The notes under the pieces were generated by a model. That model saw nothing but the letters and a program-made list of their open reading frames with translations, did not search any database and was not told the origin of the DNA. Positions 1 to 8,871 of a stretch of DNA of 33,436 bases are shown piece by piece (the first letter of the stretch is position 1; every line of letters begins with the position of its first letter). Source of the DNA: Oscillospiraceae bacterium (lineage in GTDB: Bacteria; Bacillota; Clostridia; Oscillospirales; Oscillospiraceae); contig WQWL01000021.1 of NCBI GenBank assembly GCA_009785345.1, positions 1-33,436 of the forward strand, written 5' to 3'. A program made the position numbers and the translations under genes.

Positions 1-13
1 AAAAATCCCATTT

Positions 14-90
14 GTCATCCCGGGCTTGACCCGGGATCTATTACAAAGCTTGATTCTATCAGATTGCGGCTCGGAGGCCGCAATGACGAT
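14..90. repeat. 77-bp double-palindrome dispersed repeat, copy A
   Basis: GC-rich element in AT-rich surroundings. It holds two palindromes, CCCGGG-CTTGA-CCCGGG and TGCGGC-TCGGAG-GCCGCA, and its outer ends are inverted (GTCAT / ATGAC). A second copy at 22784-22860 differs at only 3 of 77 positions. A 13-bp piece of the same unit (TTGCGGCTCGGAG) recurs in inverted orientation at 124-136. There is no coding potential. It looks like a REP- or MITE-type intergenic element; how it moves is unknown. Confidence 0.85.
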
Positions 91-160
91 AGGTAAAAAT
101 ATGCACTTTGTCAGCGACCTCGGCTCCGAGCCGCAACCCCATCAATTTTCAATAATTTAA

Positions 161-201
161 ACCCCTCAAGGTCTAACTTTTATAGTAAAACTTTGAGGGG
201 T
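161..201 (-). terminator. Terminator of the tRNA operon
   Basis: Nine-bp perfect stem (ACCCCTCAA / TTGAGGGGT) with a 23-nt loop, starting 9 nt beyond the 3' CCA of tRNA-Cys. On the minus strand it is followed by TTTAAATT, a weak U-tract. Position and stem strength support an intrinsic terminator for the tRNA transcript. Confidence 0.65.
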
Positions 202-209
202 CATATTTT

Positions 210-284
210 TGGAGGCGACACCCAGATTCGAACTGGGGAATGATGGTTTTGCAAACCACTGCCTTACCACTTGGCTATGTCGCC
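210..284 (-). tRNA. tRNA-Cys (GCA)
   Basis: The minus strand gives a full cloverleaf. The acceptor stem is GGCGACA / TGTCGCC, the anticodon loop reads TTGCAAA with anticodon GCA, and the T-loop is GTTCGAATC. Discriminator base U73 is typical of tRNA-Cys, and the 3' CCA is encoded. It is the last of five tRNAs in one transcript. Confidence 0.95.
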
Positions 285-317
285 AGAAATGCGTCGCGCC
301 GCAGAAGCGGCGCTTTT

Positions 318-393
318 TGGAGCGGGCGACGAGGCTCGAACTCGCTACCTCCACCTTGGCAAGGTGGCGCTCTACCAGATGAGCTACGCCCGC
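318..393 (-). tRNA. tRNA-Gly (GCC)
   Basis: Acceptor stem GCGGGCG / CGCCCGC, anticodon loop TTGCCAA with anticodon GCC, T-arm GTTCGAGCC and an encoded CCA. Fourth member of the minus-strand tRNA cluster. Confidence 0.95.
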
Positions 394-444
394 GTATTGC
401 CGTTTGCACACAGATTTAATATTCAGCACACAATAACGGCTTTT

Positions 445-520
<76 letters not shown>

Positions 521-556
521 ATGTTCTTCTTGGCAGGCATTATGCCAAGAAGAATG

Positions 557-633
557 TGGCGACCCAGAACGGACTCGAACCGTCGGCCTCCAGCGTGACA
601 GGCTGGCGTTCTAACCAACTGAACTACTGGGCC
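557..633 (-). tRNA. tRNA-Asp (GTC)
   Basis: Acceptor stem GGCCCAG / CTGGGTC, anticodon stem CCAGC / GCTGG with loop CTGTCAC (anticodon GTC), G73 as expected for tRNA-Asp, and an encoded CCA. Only 3 nt separate it from the tRNA-Val gene, so the two must be processed from one precursor. Confidence 0.95.
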
Positions 634-636
634 ATT

Positions 637-712
637 TGGTGGGAACAACTGGGCTTGAACCAGTGACCCCATGCTTGTAAGGCATGTGCTCTCCCAGCTG
701 AGCTATGCTCCC
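637..712 (-). tRNA. tRNA-Val (TAC)
   Basis: Acceptor stem GGGAGCA / TGTTCCC, anticodon stem CATGC / GCATG with loop CTTACAA (anticodon UAC), A73 and an encoded CCA. It is the first gene of the tRNA operon, about 32 nt downstream of the -10 box. Confidence 0.95.
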
Positions 713-743
713 AAATTATCCGGCTCGGTGAATTCCGTATGCA

Positions 744-772
744 ATTATACTAAATCAGCATCCGCTTGTCAA
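744..772 (-). promoter_or_regulatory. Consensus sigma-A promoter of the tRNA operon
   Basis: On the minus strand a perfect TTGACA (772-767) and a perfect TATAAT (749-744) are separated by exactly 17 bp. A GC-rich stretch (CCGAGCCGG) lies just downstream, as is common at stable-RNA promoters under stringent control; that regulation is an inference. Confidence 0.9.
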
Positions 773-897
773 ACATAAATTTTCAATTTATTTAATTTAA
801 TATTAATTACACCAACACAACACCAACTGAATACAGCGTTTACGCGTAATTTCAATTGCCGAATTTTTTTATTTTCCTGCCATCCATGCTTCACTTA

Positions 898-2262
898 TTA
901 GTAAAGCAAACTCCCTAAAAAGATGCTAACAAAAACAAAATATATCATCAACCCTGCAATATCTTTAATTGATGTAATGATTGGAGCTGATCCTGCAGCT
1001 TGGTCTACATTTAGTTTTATCAGTACGAATGGAACCAAGAACCCTAGCAACGCTGCTAATGTCATAGTTACGATTAATGCCAGAGCAACTGATAGTCCAA
1101 GTAGCGGCATGCCCGTCCAAAACGATACTATAAAGTACGCTAATATTCCAATTAGTATGCCCATACTAAATCCGACACCAATTTCTTTGACAAAATGCTT
1201 TGCAAAGTGCTTTACTTTTACATGTCCTACTACAACACCACGAGCAAATACAGTTGATGATTGTGTGCCTACATTTCCACCCATATCCATAATTAGTGGA
1301 ATGAAAAAAGCTACAATTGTGACTGACTCAAGTATTTCTTCAAAGCCCTCTATAACTAAGCCCGCAAGAAATCCAGCAACTAAGGTAATAAGTAAGAAAG
1401 GCAATCGCACCATCCAAATTGACCATAAGCTTCCTTGTACCAAAACCTCACTTCTATTAGCCTCATTATTCGTTATATCAACAAGACCTGCTTGATCAAA
1501 AATATCCTCAGTGGCTTCTTCTTCTAATATATCAATCGCATCATCAACGGTAACTATGCCCACAATACGATTTTCTTTATCAACAACAGGTATTGCCAAG
1601 AGGTCAAGTTCCTTTAATAATTGTGCGACCTCTTCCTGGTCTGTGTCTGTTGACACACTAATTGCCCTTTTTGACATAATTTCTTCGATTCGAGGATTAC
1701 CTTTCGCCAACACTAAATCTTTAAGAGAAATTACACCTTCCAGCCTTCTGCGCGGACTGGTTATATATAGTGTGTAGACAGTTTCTTTGTCATCTGCCTG
1801 ATTACGTATTTTCTCTAACGCAGATTCTACTGTCATCTCTCTGTTAAGCGAAATATACTCTGTGGTCATAATACGCCCCGCGGTTTGCGCCGCGTATCCC
1901 ATTAGCACATTCGTACTTTCTCGCTCTTCGGCAGATAGAGAGTTAATTAGTTTTTTTGCTACTTTTGCAGGGAGTTCATCCAGAAGCTTAACACGATTAT
2001 CCGGAGCAAGCTCATTGATATACTCCACCGCTTTGTCATCAGTAAATGAGCGTAGTAAGTTTTGTTGTTTATCTGTGTCCAGATTCTCAAACAACTCAAG
2101 AGCGCTGTTCTTTTTTAGCAATCTGAATACTATTACTTGCTCCTCAGGATATAATTCATAAAATGCTTGTAGAATTTCTAATTCTTCTGATTCTGAAAGT
2201 AAGGTTTTCAATGACTCAATGTTTTTGTCACTGATTTCTTTTAATATTTTTTCTTTTAACAT
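898..2262 (-). CDS. mgtE: Magnesium transporter MgtE
   Basis: A 454-residue Mg2+ channel/transporter of the cytoplasmic membrane. The family architecture is visible in order: an N-terminal helical MgtE-N superhelix (about 1-125), a CBS-domain pair (about 130-255) that senses cytosolic Mg2+ in characterised homologues, and a C-terminal domain of about five membrane helices (285-454). The helix motif MDMGGNVGTQSS is the conserved GGN-G-Q segment of the pore family. A clear AAGGAGGT ribosome-binding site sits 6 nt before the ATG. Only about 100 bp separate it from the terminator of the upstream gene, too short for a classic M-box Mg2+ riboswitch, so control is probably through the CBS domains. 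Length is typical and no defect is seen. Confidence 0.95.
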   Translation of the reverse strand: MLKEKILKEISDKNIESLKTLLSESEELEILQAFYELYPEEQVIVFRLLKKNSALELFENLDTDKQQNLLRSFTDDKAVEYINELAPDNRVKLLDELPAKVAKKLINSLSAEERESTNVLMGYAAQTAGRIMTTEYISLNREMTVESALEKIRNQADDKETVYTLYITSPRRRLEGVISLKDLVLAKGNPRIEEIMSKRAISVSTDTDQEEVAQLLKELDLLAIPVVDKENRIVGIVTVDDAIDILEEEATEDIFDQAGLVDITNNEANRSEVLVQGSLWSIWMVRLPFLLITLVAGFLAGLVIEGFEEILESVTIVAFFIPLIMDMGGNVGTQSSTVFARGVVVGHVKVKHFAKHFVKEIGVGFSMGILIGILAYFIVSFWTGMPLLGLSVALALIVTMTLAALLGFLVPFVLIKLNVDQAAGSAPIITSIKDIAGLMIYFVFVSIFLGSLLY

Positions 2263-2362
2263 GTTCTACCTCCTTATACTGCTACTCGCTAACGTAATAA
2301 TCGACAATATTTGCCAAAAACATTAATTTTCTACTTATGCTAATACCGAAACACTAATGAAA

Positions 2363-2401
2363 TATTCTCTTGCCACAGATATATCTGTCGGCAAGAGAAT
2401 A
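2363..2401 (-). terminator. Terminator of the 1151-aa gene
   Basis: Very long near-perfect hairpin: a 12-bp outer stem (TATTCTCTTGCC / GGCAAGAGAATA) enclosing the palindrome ACAGATATATCTGT. It starts about 27 nt beyond the stop codon of the minus-strand gene. The following TTTCATT is only a weak U-tract. It separates that gene from mgtE. Confidence 0.7.
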
Positions 2402-2427
2402 AGGCACAAAATGAAGTATTATACTCA

Positions 2428-5400
2428 CTATTTTCTCACTCTTACTTTTAGCTCTTCGGGCTCTTCTTCCTCAAAAATTCCCATTAGATAACGTTCTTTA
2501 TCATGCTCTTTTTTATAATACTGTACTCGCTGATTATATTGACTCTCCCAACTAGTTAATTCTTGAAGAGCTATTGTCAAAAGTCCGTAGTTATCTTGAA
2601 TTGTTAGTGTAATTTTCTGTAAAATGAGTGTTCCCACATTGTCAATTGCACTATGTCTAGCTAATTCATCAAGCCATTTATGCATATCCTGCGCAAATTC
2701 GTTTGCATTGTTAAAATTCTTGTTAATTCGAAGTAACCTAGAATTATCTACGTCTACTTTTCTTATGCGATTTACCATTATTGTAATCGCCATACCATAC
2801 AATAAATCATCGCCATTTATATAACCCAATTCTGATTGATAATACTGTTTATAAATTGGTCTGGATCTATTAATTATATCATTATGATTATCAATTGATT
2901 GCGCCATATTTTTTATTATTTGATTAAATTCTGAGCTTTCATCCATGTTTTGTATCATTCGTTCAACAAAGAGCATCTTTGTAATGCATGTACATGTCAA
3001 TAGCATATCTAAAAGATAAATCATTGCATCTTTGTAGTTTTCATTTAAATGATCAAGTTTATAACTTCTTCTGGACTCGGATATTTCCTCATTCTCAGAC
3101 AATGCGGTTATATACTTAATATTTTCAAACGTATGGATTGATTCGCAAAGCTTTTCAATGAAATTATTTTTCGTTTTTGCGGCCATATTCATAGGCGCTT
3201 TTTTAGGAAGCGAATCGCCAATTCCTCGTTTAATGAAAGTTGTTACTGTCTTCAGATATCTATTAATTTGTCGTTTGTAATATGATTTATTAAACAATTC
3301 GTTTATTTGCTCTATATCTGTGGCAAAGTAGCTATCCTGCAAGAACCGTAATAATATTATTCGTATGTCGGGTCTTTTCAATGTTTTTATGTATGGCGAT
3401 GCAGATTTTGCTTTTGTATCACTAAGCATAATGGCTACCGCACTAGTGGTGATCATGTCTAATTTATCCAGCTGCTTTTTGACATCATCAACATTGCCAG
3501 ATGTATCAAGTTTCGCTGTATCAATAGTGCTTGAACTTGCCCATCTGTCATCATTATTTGATAAACCGTTGAAAGTTATTGCTGTTTCTTGCTTCTCTCT
3601 TTTTGTTAGTTCCGGTTTTCTTTGTAAATTTACAGAGGTTATTGCATTTTTTGAATTGCTTACAACGTTAAACAATCCTCTCTTTGCACTTTCGAAATTC
3701 ATCTTTGCGCTTTTAAAGACATCTTTCGACTCATTTACCGATTTGTCAGTTCTTGATTCGCTTAATCCAACATTATGGTTACTTGACCCTCCATCATTAC
3801 CCATCATCTGCTTACCAAGTAACTCTGTTAATTTCGCATCTGCTTTTAAAATATGCTGCGCTTTGGTCTCTTTCTCTCTGGCAATGCGTAAATCTTCATT
3901 TTTTTTCTCTTCAGCAACACGCAGCTCTTCCGGCTCGCGCTCTTGTGCTATACGTAATGCTTTTTGCTCATCAGCCAAACGCAATGCCTCTGCTTTTTTC
4001 TCTTCAGCAATACGTAGCTCTTCCGATTCGCGCTCTTGCGCTACACGCAGTGCTTTTTGCTCTTCAACCAGACGTAATGCCTCTGTTTCTTGAACGACAC
4101 GTTGCGCTTCAGCTTCTTTTTCTAGAGCAACGCGTTGTGCTTCTGCCTCTTGCTCTTGAGCGATGCGTTGTGCTTCTGCTTCTTGCTCTTGAGCAACGCG
4201 CTGTGCTTCTGCTTGCGCTTTAGCAGCACTTATTGCCTTTGCTTCTTCATCTGCTGCTGCTGCACGCAAAGCTTCAGCTTCTTTTTCTTGAGCGATACGC
4301 AATGCTTCCATTTTTTGTTGTGTAATGCGCAATGCTTCCGCTTCTTCTTCCTGAGCCAGACGTAATGCTTCTGCTCTGTCATTTGCAAGTCGTAGTGCTT
4401 CGCCTTTCTCACTTGCAAGCTTCATTGCTTCTTCATGCTCTTTTGTAAGTTGTGATATCACAACTTCAGCTTCCTTATTGGTAGATTGCAACGTCTTGGT
4501 TTTCGCCTTAGCACTCTTTACAGCCTCTGTTTCATCAACAGCAAGTTGTAGTGCCTTTGCTTTTGCATTTTCATTAACAATTCTCGATGTCTCGGCTTTT
4601 TCGTTAGCGAGTCGCAACGCTTCGGCTTTTTCACTTGCAATTCGTAATGCTTCAGCCTCCTCATCAGCGAGTTTAGATGCTTTTTCTTTCTCATCAGCAA
4701 GTTGCAATGCCGTTGCTTTATCGTTTGCATGTCGCAATGCTTCTGTTTTTTCTTTATTAAGTTGCAAGACTTCCGCTTCCGCTTCCTCATTGGCATGCAT
4801 CGCTGCTTCAGCGTCCGTCTTTGCAAGTTGTAATGCTTGTGCTATTTCATTTGCAAGCTGTAATGCATCTTTTTCGGCAGTTTCATTGGCTACACGCAAT
4901 GCATCTGCTTTTTCTTTAGTAAGTCGTAACTCTTCAGCCTTTTCACTCGCAAGTTTTAGCGCTTCATCTTGTTCTTTTGCCAGTTGCAAAGCAACGGCTT
5001 CTGTTTTCGCATTTGCACGCTGCAACGCTTCGGCTCTCTTGTTTGCAGCCCGTTCTGCCTCGGCTCTCTCATTTGCAAGTCGCTCTGCATCGGTCTTCTC
5101 TTTTGCAAGTCGCTCTGCTTCGGCTCTCTCTCTTGCAATGCGCTCCGCTTCGGCTTTCTCTTTTGCGATTCGCTCTGCCTCGGCTTTCTCTTTTGCAATG
5201 CGTTCAACTTCGGCTTTCTCTTTTGTAATGCGTTCCGCTTCGGCTTTCTCTCTTGCAATTCGCTCCGCTTCGGCCTTCTCTTTTGCAATGCGTTCCGCTT
5301 CGGCTTTCTCTTTTGCAATGCGTTCCGCCTCGGCTTTCTCTTTTGCGATTCGTTCTGCTTCGGCTTTCTCTTTTGCGATTCGTTCTGCTTCGGCTTTCTC

Positions 5401-5883
5401 TTTTGCGATTCGTTCTGCTTCGGCTTTCTCTTTTGCGATTCGTTCTGCTTCGGCTTTCTCCTTCGCAATTTGCGCTGCTTTTGCCTCTTCAGTAGCAGCA
5501 TCTACTTTAACAATAGTAGCCGAATTCATTTTACTATTATTGCTAGTAGTAGCTTTGTCTAAAGTTAGACCTTCATTAATATCACTTGCTTTTTCAATTT
5601 TTATGTTATTATCAACATTTCCACTAGATACTTTTGTAATATTCATTCTCTTTGCTTGTTTTTCTCCACCATCTTTATAATTTTGTACTTGTTTTATAAG
5701 TTGCTTTACCATTGGCATGAAGTTCTTAATGAAAGTAGAAATTAACTCTCTACTCAAATAAAAGAATATTGCTGCCGGCAGTAAATAAATAAATGCCAGC
5801 GGCCAATAAATGTACACCATAACCGGAATTAAGGCAATACACATACAACCTAAATAAAAATACGCAATAATACTCTTTTTCAT
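2428..5883 (-). CDS. Membrane-anchored protein with a very long charged helical repeat domain
   Basis: Unrecognised 1151-residue protein. The N-terminus (about 5-45) has two closely spaced hydrophobic segments, so it is membrane-anchored. Residues about 140-710 are almost entirely Ala/Glu/Lys/Arg with the decapeptide period AEAERIAKEK. The first roughly 14 units are nearly identical; later ones drift (ALRLANEKAE, AQRVAQEQEAE). The 10-residue spacing does not fit a heptad coiled coil and suggests a single rigid alpha-helix (ER/K-like) or TolA-like stalk. After a linker, about 800-1151 form a mostly helical globular domain I do not recognise. There is no Shine-Dalgarno sequence before the ATG, and an extended -10 lies where a leaderless mRNA would start. 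It could be a cell-envelope spacer or scaffold; that is a guess from architecture only. A long terminator follows. Confidence 0.8.
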   Translation of the reverse strand: MKKSIIAYFYLGCMCIALIPVMVYIYWPLAFIYLLPAAIFFYLSRELISTFIKNFMPMVKQLIKQVQNYKDGGEKQAKRMNITKVSSGNVDNNIKIEKASDINEGLTLDKATTSNNSKMNSATIVKVDAATEEAKAAQIAKEKAEAERIAKEKAEAERIAKEKAEAERIAKEKAEAERIAKEKAEAERIAKEKAEAERIAKEKAEAERIAREKAEAERITKEKAEVERIAKEKAEAERIAKEKAEAERIARERAEAERLAKEKTDAERLANERAEAERAANKRAEALQRANAKTEAVALQLAKEQDEALKLASEKAEELRLTKEKADALRVANETAEKDALQLANEIAQALQLAKTDAEAAMHANEEAEAEVLQLNKEKTEALRHANDKATALQLADEKEKASKLADEEAEALRIASEKAEALRLANEKAETSRIVNENAKAKALQLAVDETEAVKSAKAKTKTLQSTNKEAEVVISQLTKEHEEAMKLASEKGEALRLANDRAEALRLAQEEEAEALRITQQKMEALRIAQEKEAEALRAAAADEEAKAISAAKAQAEAQRVAQEQEAEAQRIAQEQEAEAQRVALEKEAEAQRVVQETEALRLVEEQKALRVAQERESEELRIAEEKKAEALRLADEQKALRIAQEREPEELRVAEEKKNEDLRIAREKETKAQHILKADAKLTELLGKQMMGNDGGSSNHNVGLSESRTDKSVNESKDVFKSAKMNFESAKRGLFNVVSNSKNAITSVNLQRKPELTKREKQETAITFNGLSNNDDRWASSSTIDTAKLDTSGNVDDVKKQLDKLDMITTSAVAIMLSDTKAKSASPYIKTLKRPDIRIILLRFLQDSYFATDIEQINELFNKSYYKRQINRYLKTVTTFIKRGIGDSLPKKAPMNMAAKTKNNFIEKLCESIHTFENIKYITALSENEEISESRRSYKLDHLNENYKDAMIYLLDMLLTCTCITKMLFVERMIQNMDESSEFNQIIKNMAQSIDNHNDIINRSRPIYKQYYQSELGYINGDDLLYGMAITIMVNRIRKVDVDNSRLLRINKNFNNANEFAQDMHKWLDELARHSAIDNVGTLILQKITLTIQDNYGLLTIALQELTSWESQYNQRVQYYKKEHDKERYLMGIFEEEEPEELKVRVRK
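5041..5460 (-). repeat. 30-bp in-frame minisatellite, 14 units
   Basis: Fourteen consecutive 30-bp units inside the preceding gene. The four at 5341-5460 are identical; the others differ by a few substitutions, mostly at synonymous positions or K/R and I/L exchanges. Each unit encodes ten residues, so unit gain or loss keeps the frame. More diverged units continue on both sides (about 3840-5040 and 5461-5500). Confidence 0.95.
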
Positions 5884-5890
5884 AAGCGAA

Positions 5891-5899
5891 AGTATATCA
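5891..5899 (-). promoter_or_regulatory. Extended -10 promoter, candidate leaderless start
   Basis: On the minus strand TGATATACT (TG-n-TATACT, extended -10) ends 7 nt before the ATG of the 1151-aa gene. Transcription would then begin at or next to the start codon. No AGGAGG-like sequence lies between, in contrast to the neighbouring genes. Confidence 0.45.
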
Positions 5900-5906
5900 T
5901 ATATTT

Positions 5907-5961
5907 TATCTATTTGCTATATTAATTTGCCATAATATTTTACACTATTGCCAAATAGATA
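5907..5961. promoter_or_regulatory. Inverted repeat upstream of the 1151-aa gene
   Basis: Ten-bp perfect arms TATCTATTTG (5907-5916) and CAAATAGATA (5952-5961) separated by 35 bp, spanning the presumed promoter region. It could be a regulator-binding site; no regulator can be named. Confidence 0.3.
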
Positions 5962-6042
5962 TTTATCATACCCGCCACTTACGCTTCGCTTGGGCGCTGA
6001 TGTTTTTCGACTTTAGAAGTCTAAAGCGAACTTGAATAACTG

Positions 6043-8742
6043 CTATTGCTCATTCTTGGTTACATTAATCTTAGATAACTCGAATCCGACGATTGTTAAT
6101 GCTACCAAAATTAGGCAGATAATAAGTTGTGTTAAACTCAATGGAACAACAGAAAACAGATCGCCCAAAAACGGCACATACATGACTAGGACTAGCACAA
6201 ACAATGCAGCTAATGTAGCCAGGTTTAGTAATTTATTATTCACAAGTCTGGAACTCAATCCAACAAATCTTTCCGATTTTGACGGATAAACAACAAGAAG
6301 TTCACTCGCAACTAACGTAAAGAAGCACATACTCATTGCTACAACATGTTGACTCACACCCTCTGGTGCTACTGCAACGAAAAGCCCAAACAAGAATGCA
6401 CCAAAAGATCCGACACAAATGAATATGGATCTCATAATTACAGATTTCATCGTTCTTCGATTAACTATACCCTCTTGAGGGTTTCTCGGCTTTCTGTTCA
6501 TTACACCCGGTTCTTTTGATTCCATTCCCAAAGCAAACGCGGGCAAAGCGTCGGTTAATAAATTTACAAACAAAAGCTGCGTAGCAACGAGAGGTACCGG
6601 CAGCCCAAATATTATCCCTAGGAGGACTACGAGAATTTCTCCAATATTACATGCTAATAGATAGCCTGTAACCTTTCTTATGTTTCCATATATTGTTCTA
6701 CCTTGTTCGACAGCATTGACAATGCTTACAAAATTATCATCAGTTAAGATCATATCAGAAGCTTCTTTGGTTACATCTGTTCCCGTAATGCCCATTGCGA
6801 TGCCTATATCAGCTCTTTTTAATGATGGTGCATCATTAACACCATCGCCGGTCATTGCCACGATATTATTACTAGCTTTGATTGCTGTAACAATACGCAC
6901 TTTATGTTCGGGCGAAACTCTGGCGAATACGTTTACAGTTTTTACCTTTTCCACCAGCTCCTCATCGGTAAGCTCATTAAGTGCATTCCCATCAAGAACT
7001 TCAGCATCATCATGAATAATACCCAGTATACGAGCTATTGCTGATGCAGATGTTTTGTGGTCACCCGTTATCATTTTTACGTTAATTTTAGCATTATGAC
7101 ATTGCTCAATTGCAGCTTTTACTTCCTCACGCGGTGGATCCATAATACACATCATACCGACAAATGTTAAATCATCTTCAACATTGTCAATGGCATTCGC
7201 ACTTTCATATCTCTTATATGCAAATGCTAACACACGGAGTGCCTGAGATGCAAACAGCTCGTTTTGCTCAGTTAAATACTGCTTCATTGCCTCTGTCATA
7301 GGCACAATTACACCATCAAGATATACACTTGATGATCGACTGATAATTGCATCAGGAGCACCCTTTGTATTCATTATTACATTGTTGCCACAAAGATTAT
7401 ACGTGGACATCATCTTTCTATCTGAATCAAATGGTATTTCTTGTATACGCTTATTAGTTTCATTCATGGTTTTTCTAGATAAACCGAGTTTTGCACCAAA
7501 AACCAACATTGAGCCTTCAGTCGGGTCTCCGATTATTGTTGATTTCTTTTTATTATAAACCGCATCGTTACACAGAATGCCTATTTCTGCCATTAAAGAG
7601 ATATTTCTGGACATCATACCATCTGAAACAACTAGCCCTTTTCCCTTGTACCCAACGCCGGTCACTTCATAACTTCTTTCCGGGTCACACACTCTTACAA
7701 CTGTCATTTTGTTTTGCGTTAGTGTTCCGGTTTTATCAGAACAAATAACTGTTGTACTACCAAGGGTTTCCACAGCTCTAAGTCGCTTAACTATCACATG
7801 TGCTCTGACCATTTTTTGAACGCCAATAGCCAATATAACTGTCGCCACAATAGCAATCCCCTCCGGTACAGCTGCAACTGCAAGAGACACTGCTACCATC
7901 AGCATTTCAACTACATCACGGTGATCACCAAAACCAATCAAGTTATAAAGTATCGCAATTGCGAAAACGAGTGCACAGGTTATAATACAGAGAATCCCAA
8001 GAGATTTTGCTAATGAATTCAGTTTTTCTTGCAAAGGTGTTTTACCCTCGTCAGTACCATCCAGAAGTGTAGCAATCTTACCCATTTCTGTATCCATACC
8101 GGTGGCATAAACAACACCTGCTCCCCTACCATATGTGACTATGCAGCCCGAAAATGCCAAGTTAACCCTGTCGCCAAGAACAGCGTCAGCGTCTAAAATC
8201 TTCGCAGCATCTTTTTTTACAGGGATTGACTCACCGGTTAATGATGCTTCATCAATTCTCATATTAATAGTTTCGATAAGTCTAATATCTGCAGGAATAT
8301 AGTCACCCGCGTCTAAAATAACAATATCTCCTACTACAACATCACATGAATCAATCTTAATTACTTGCCCATCCCTTTTTACCTTTGCTTTAGGATTTGA
8401 CATATCTTTAAGCTCTTTTAGGGCATTATCAGCTTTATTTTCTTGTGTAATCCCAATGACCATGTTAATTAGTAATATCGCAGCAATTATAATAGCATCT
8501 TTTAACCCATCACCGACTATAACGGAGATAATAGCGGCAGCTATAAGAATTAAAACAAGAAAATCTTTAAATTGGTCAAGCACTCGTAGAAATATCGATC
8601 TTTTCGGAGGTGAATGGAGCTTGTTTGGACCATTTTGTGCCAAACGCTCTTCTGCTTCACCAACACTAAGACCATTTTTCCGGTCTGCTTCCAGCCCCTT
8701 TAATGTATGCTTAACATCAAGAGAGTGAACAACATCTTTCAT
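6043..8742 (-). CDS. Calcium-translocating P-type ATPase (type IIA, SERCA-like)
   Basis: An 899-residue ATP-driven cation pump of the cytoplasmic membrane, most likely exporting Ca2+. An N-terminal cation-ATPase domain (about 1-70) is followed by the actuator loop with LTGES. The phosphorylation site is CSDKTGTLTQNKM (Asp336), and the hinge motif is TGDGVNDAPSLKRADIGIAMG-like. M4 carries PEGIA and M6 carries NLLTDALPA, both typical of type IIA calcium pumps and not of heavy-metal or K+ pumps. Ten membrane helices can be placed, and the length is normal. The ATG is preceded by AAAGGA with a long 14-nt spacer. It stands alone on the minus strand between two other transcription units. Substrate (Ca2+ versus another divalent cation) is inferred from the motifs. 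Confidence 0.92.
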   Translation of the reverse strand: MKDVVHSLDVKHTLKGLEADRKNGLSVGEAEERLAQNGPNKLHSPPKRSIFLRVLDQFKDFLVLILIAAAIISVIVGDGLKDAIIIAAILLINMVIGITQENKADNALKELKDMSNPKAKVKRDGQVIKIDSCDVVVGDIVILDAGDYIPADIRLIETINMRIDEASLTGESIPVKKDAAKILDADAVLGDRVNLAFSGCIVTYGRGAGVVYATGMDTEMGKIATLLDGTDEGKTPLQEKLNSLAKSLGILCIITCALVFAIAILYNLIGFGDHRDVVEMLMVAVSLAVAAVPEGIAIVATVILAIGVQKMVRAHVIVKRLRAVETLGSTTVICSDKTGTLTQNKMTVVRVCDPERSYEVTGVGYKGKGLVVSDGMMSRNISLMAEIGILCNDAVYNKKKSTIIGDPTEGSMLVFGAKLGLSRKTMNETNKRIQEIPFDSDRKMMSTYNLCGNNVIMNTKGAPDAIISRSSSVYLDGVIVPMTEAMKQYLTEQNELFASQALRVLAFAYKRYESANAIDNVEDDLTFVGMMCIMDPPREEVKAAIEQCHNAKINVKMITGDHKTSASAIARILGIIHDDAEVLDGNALNELTDEELVEKVKTVNVFARVSPEHKVRIVTAIKASNNIVAMTGDGVNDAPSLKRADIGIAMGITGTDVTKEASDMILTDDNFVSIVNAVEQGRTIYGNIRKVTGYLLACNIGEILVVLLGIIFGLPVPLVATQLLFVNLLTDALPAFALGMESKEPGVMNRKPRNPQEGIVNRRTMKSVIMRSIFICVGSFGAFLFGLFVAVAPEGVSQHVVAMSMCFFTLVASELLVVYPSKSERFVGLSSRLVNNKLLNLATLAALFVLVLVMYVPFLGDLFSVVPLSLTQLIICLILVALTIVGFELSKINVTKNEQ

Positions 8743-8871
8743 TTTTTGAATACTTATCCTTTACAAGTACTATTTTTTCGGTTAAATATCAACAGCTATT
8801 CGCCCTCAAAACCCGAATAACAGTCAAAAAACACCCCACAAATCCTTCGGGCAGATTTAATTACTGTTTAC

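Noticed and set aside
2263-2362. M-box magnesium riboswitch before mgtE
   Set aside because: Only about 100 bp are free between mgtE and the upstream terminator, and the expected multi-stem architecture is not visible.
5041-5460. CRISPR array
   Set aside because: The 30-bp units are directly adjacent with no spacers and lie in a coding frame.
3841-5562. Long open frames on the plus strand and in other minus-strand frames
   Set aside because: They are by-products of the 30-bp repeat, have no ribosome-binding sites and translate to repetitive Cys/Phe/Leu- or Arg/Gln-rich strings.
8821-8871. Intrinsic terminator after asnS
   Set aside because: The only stem (AAATC / GATTT) is short and lies about nine bases from the T-run, so it does not form a convincing terminator.
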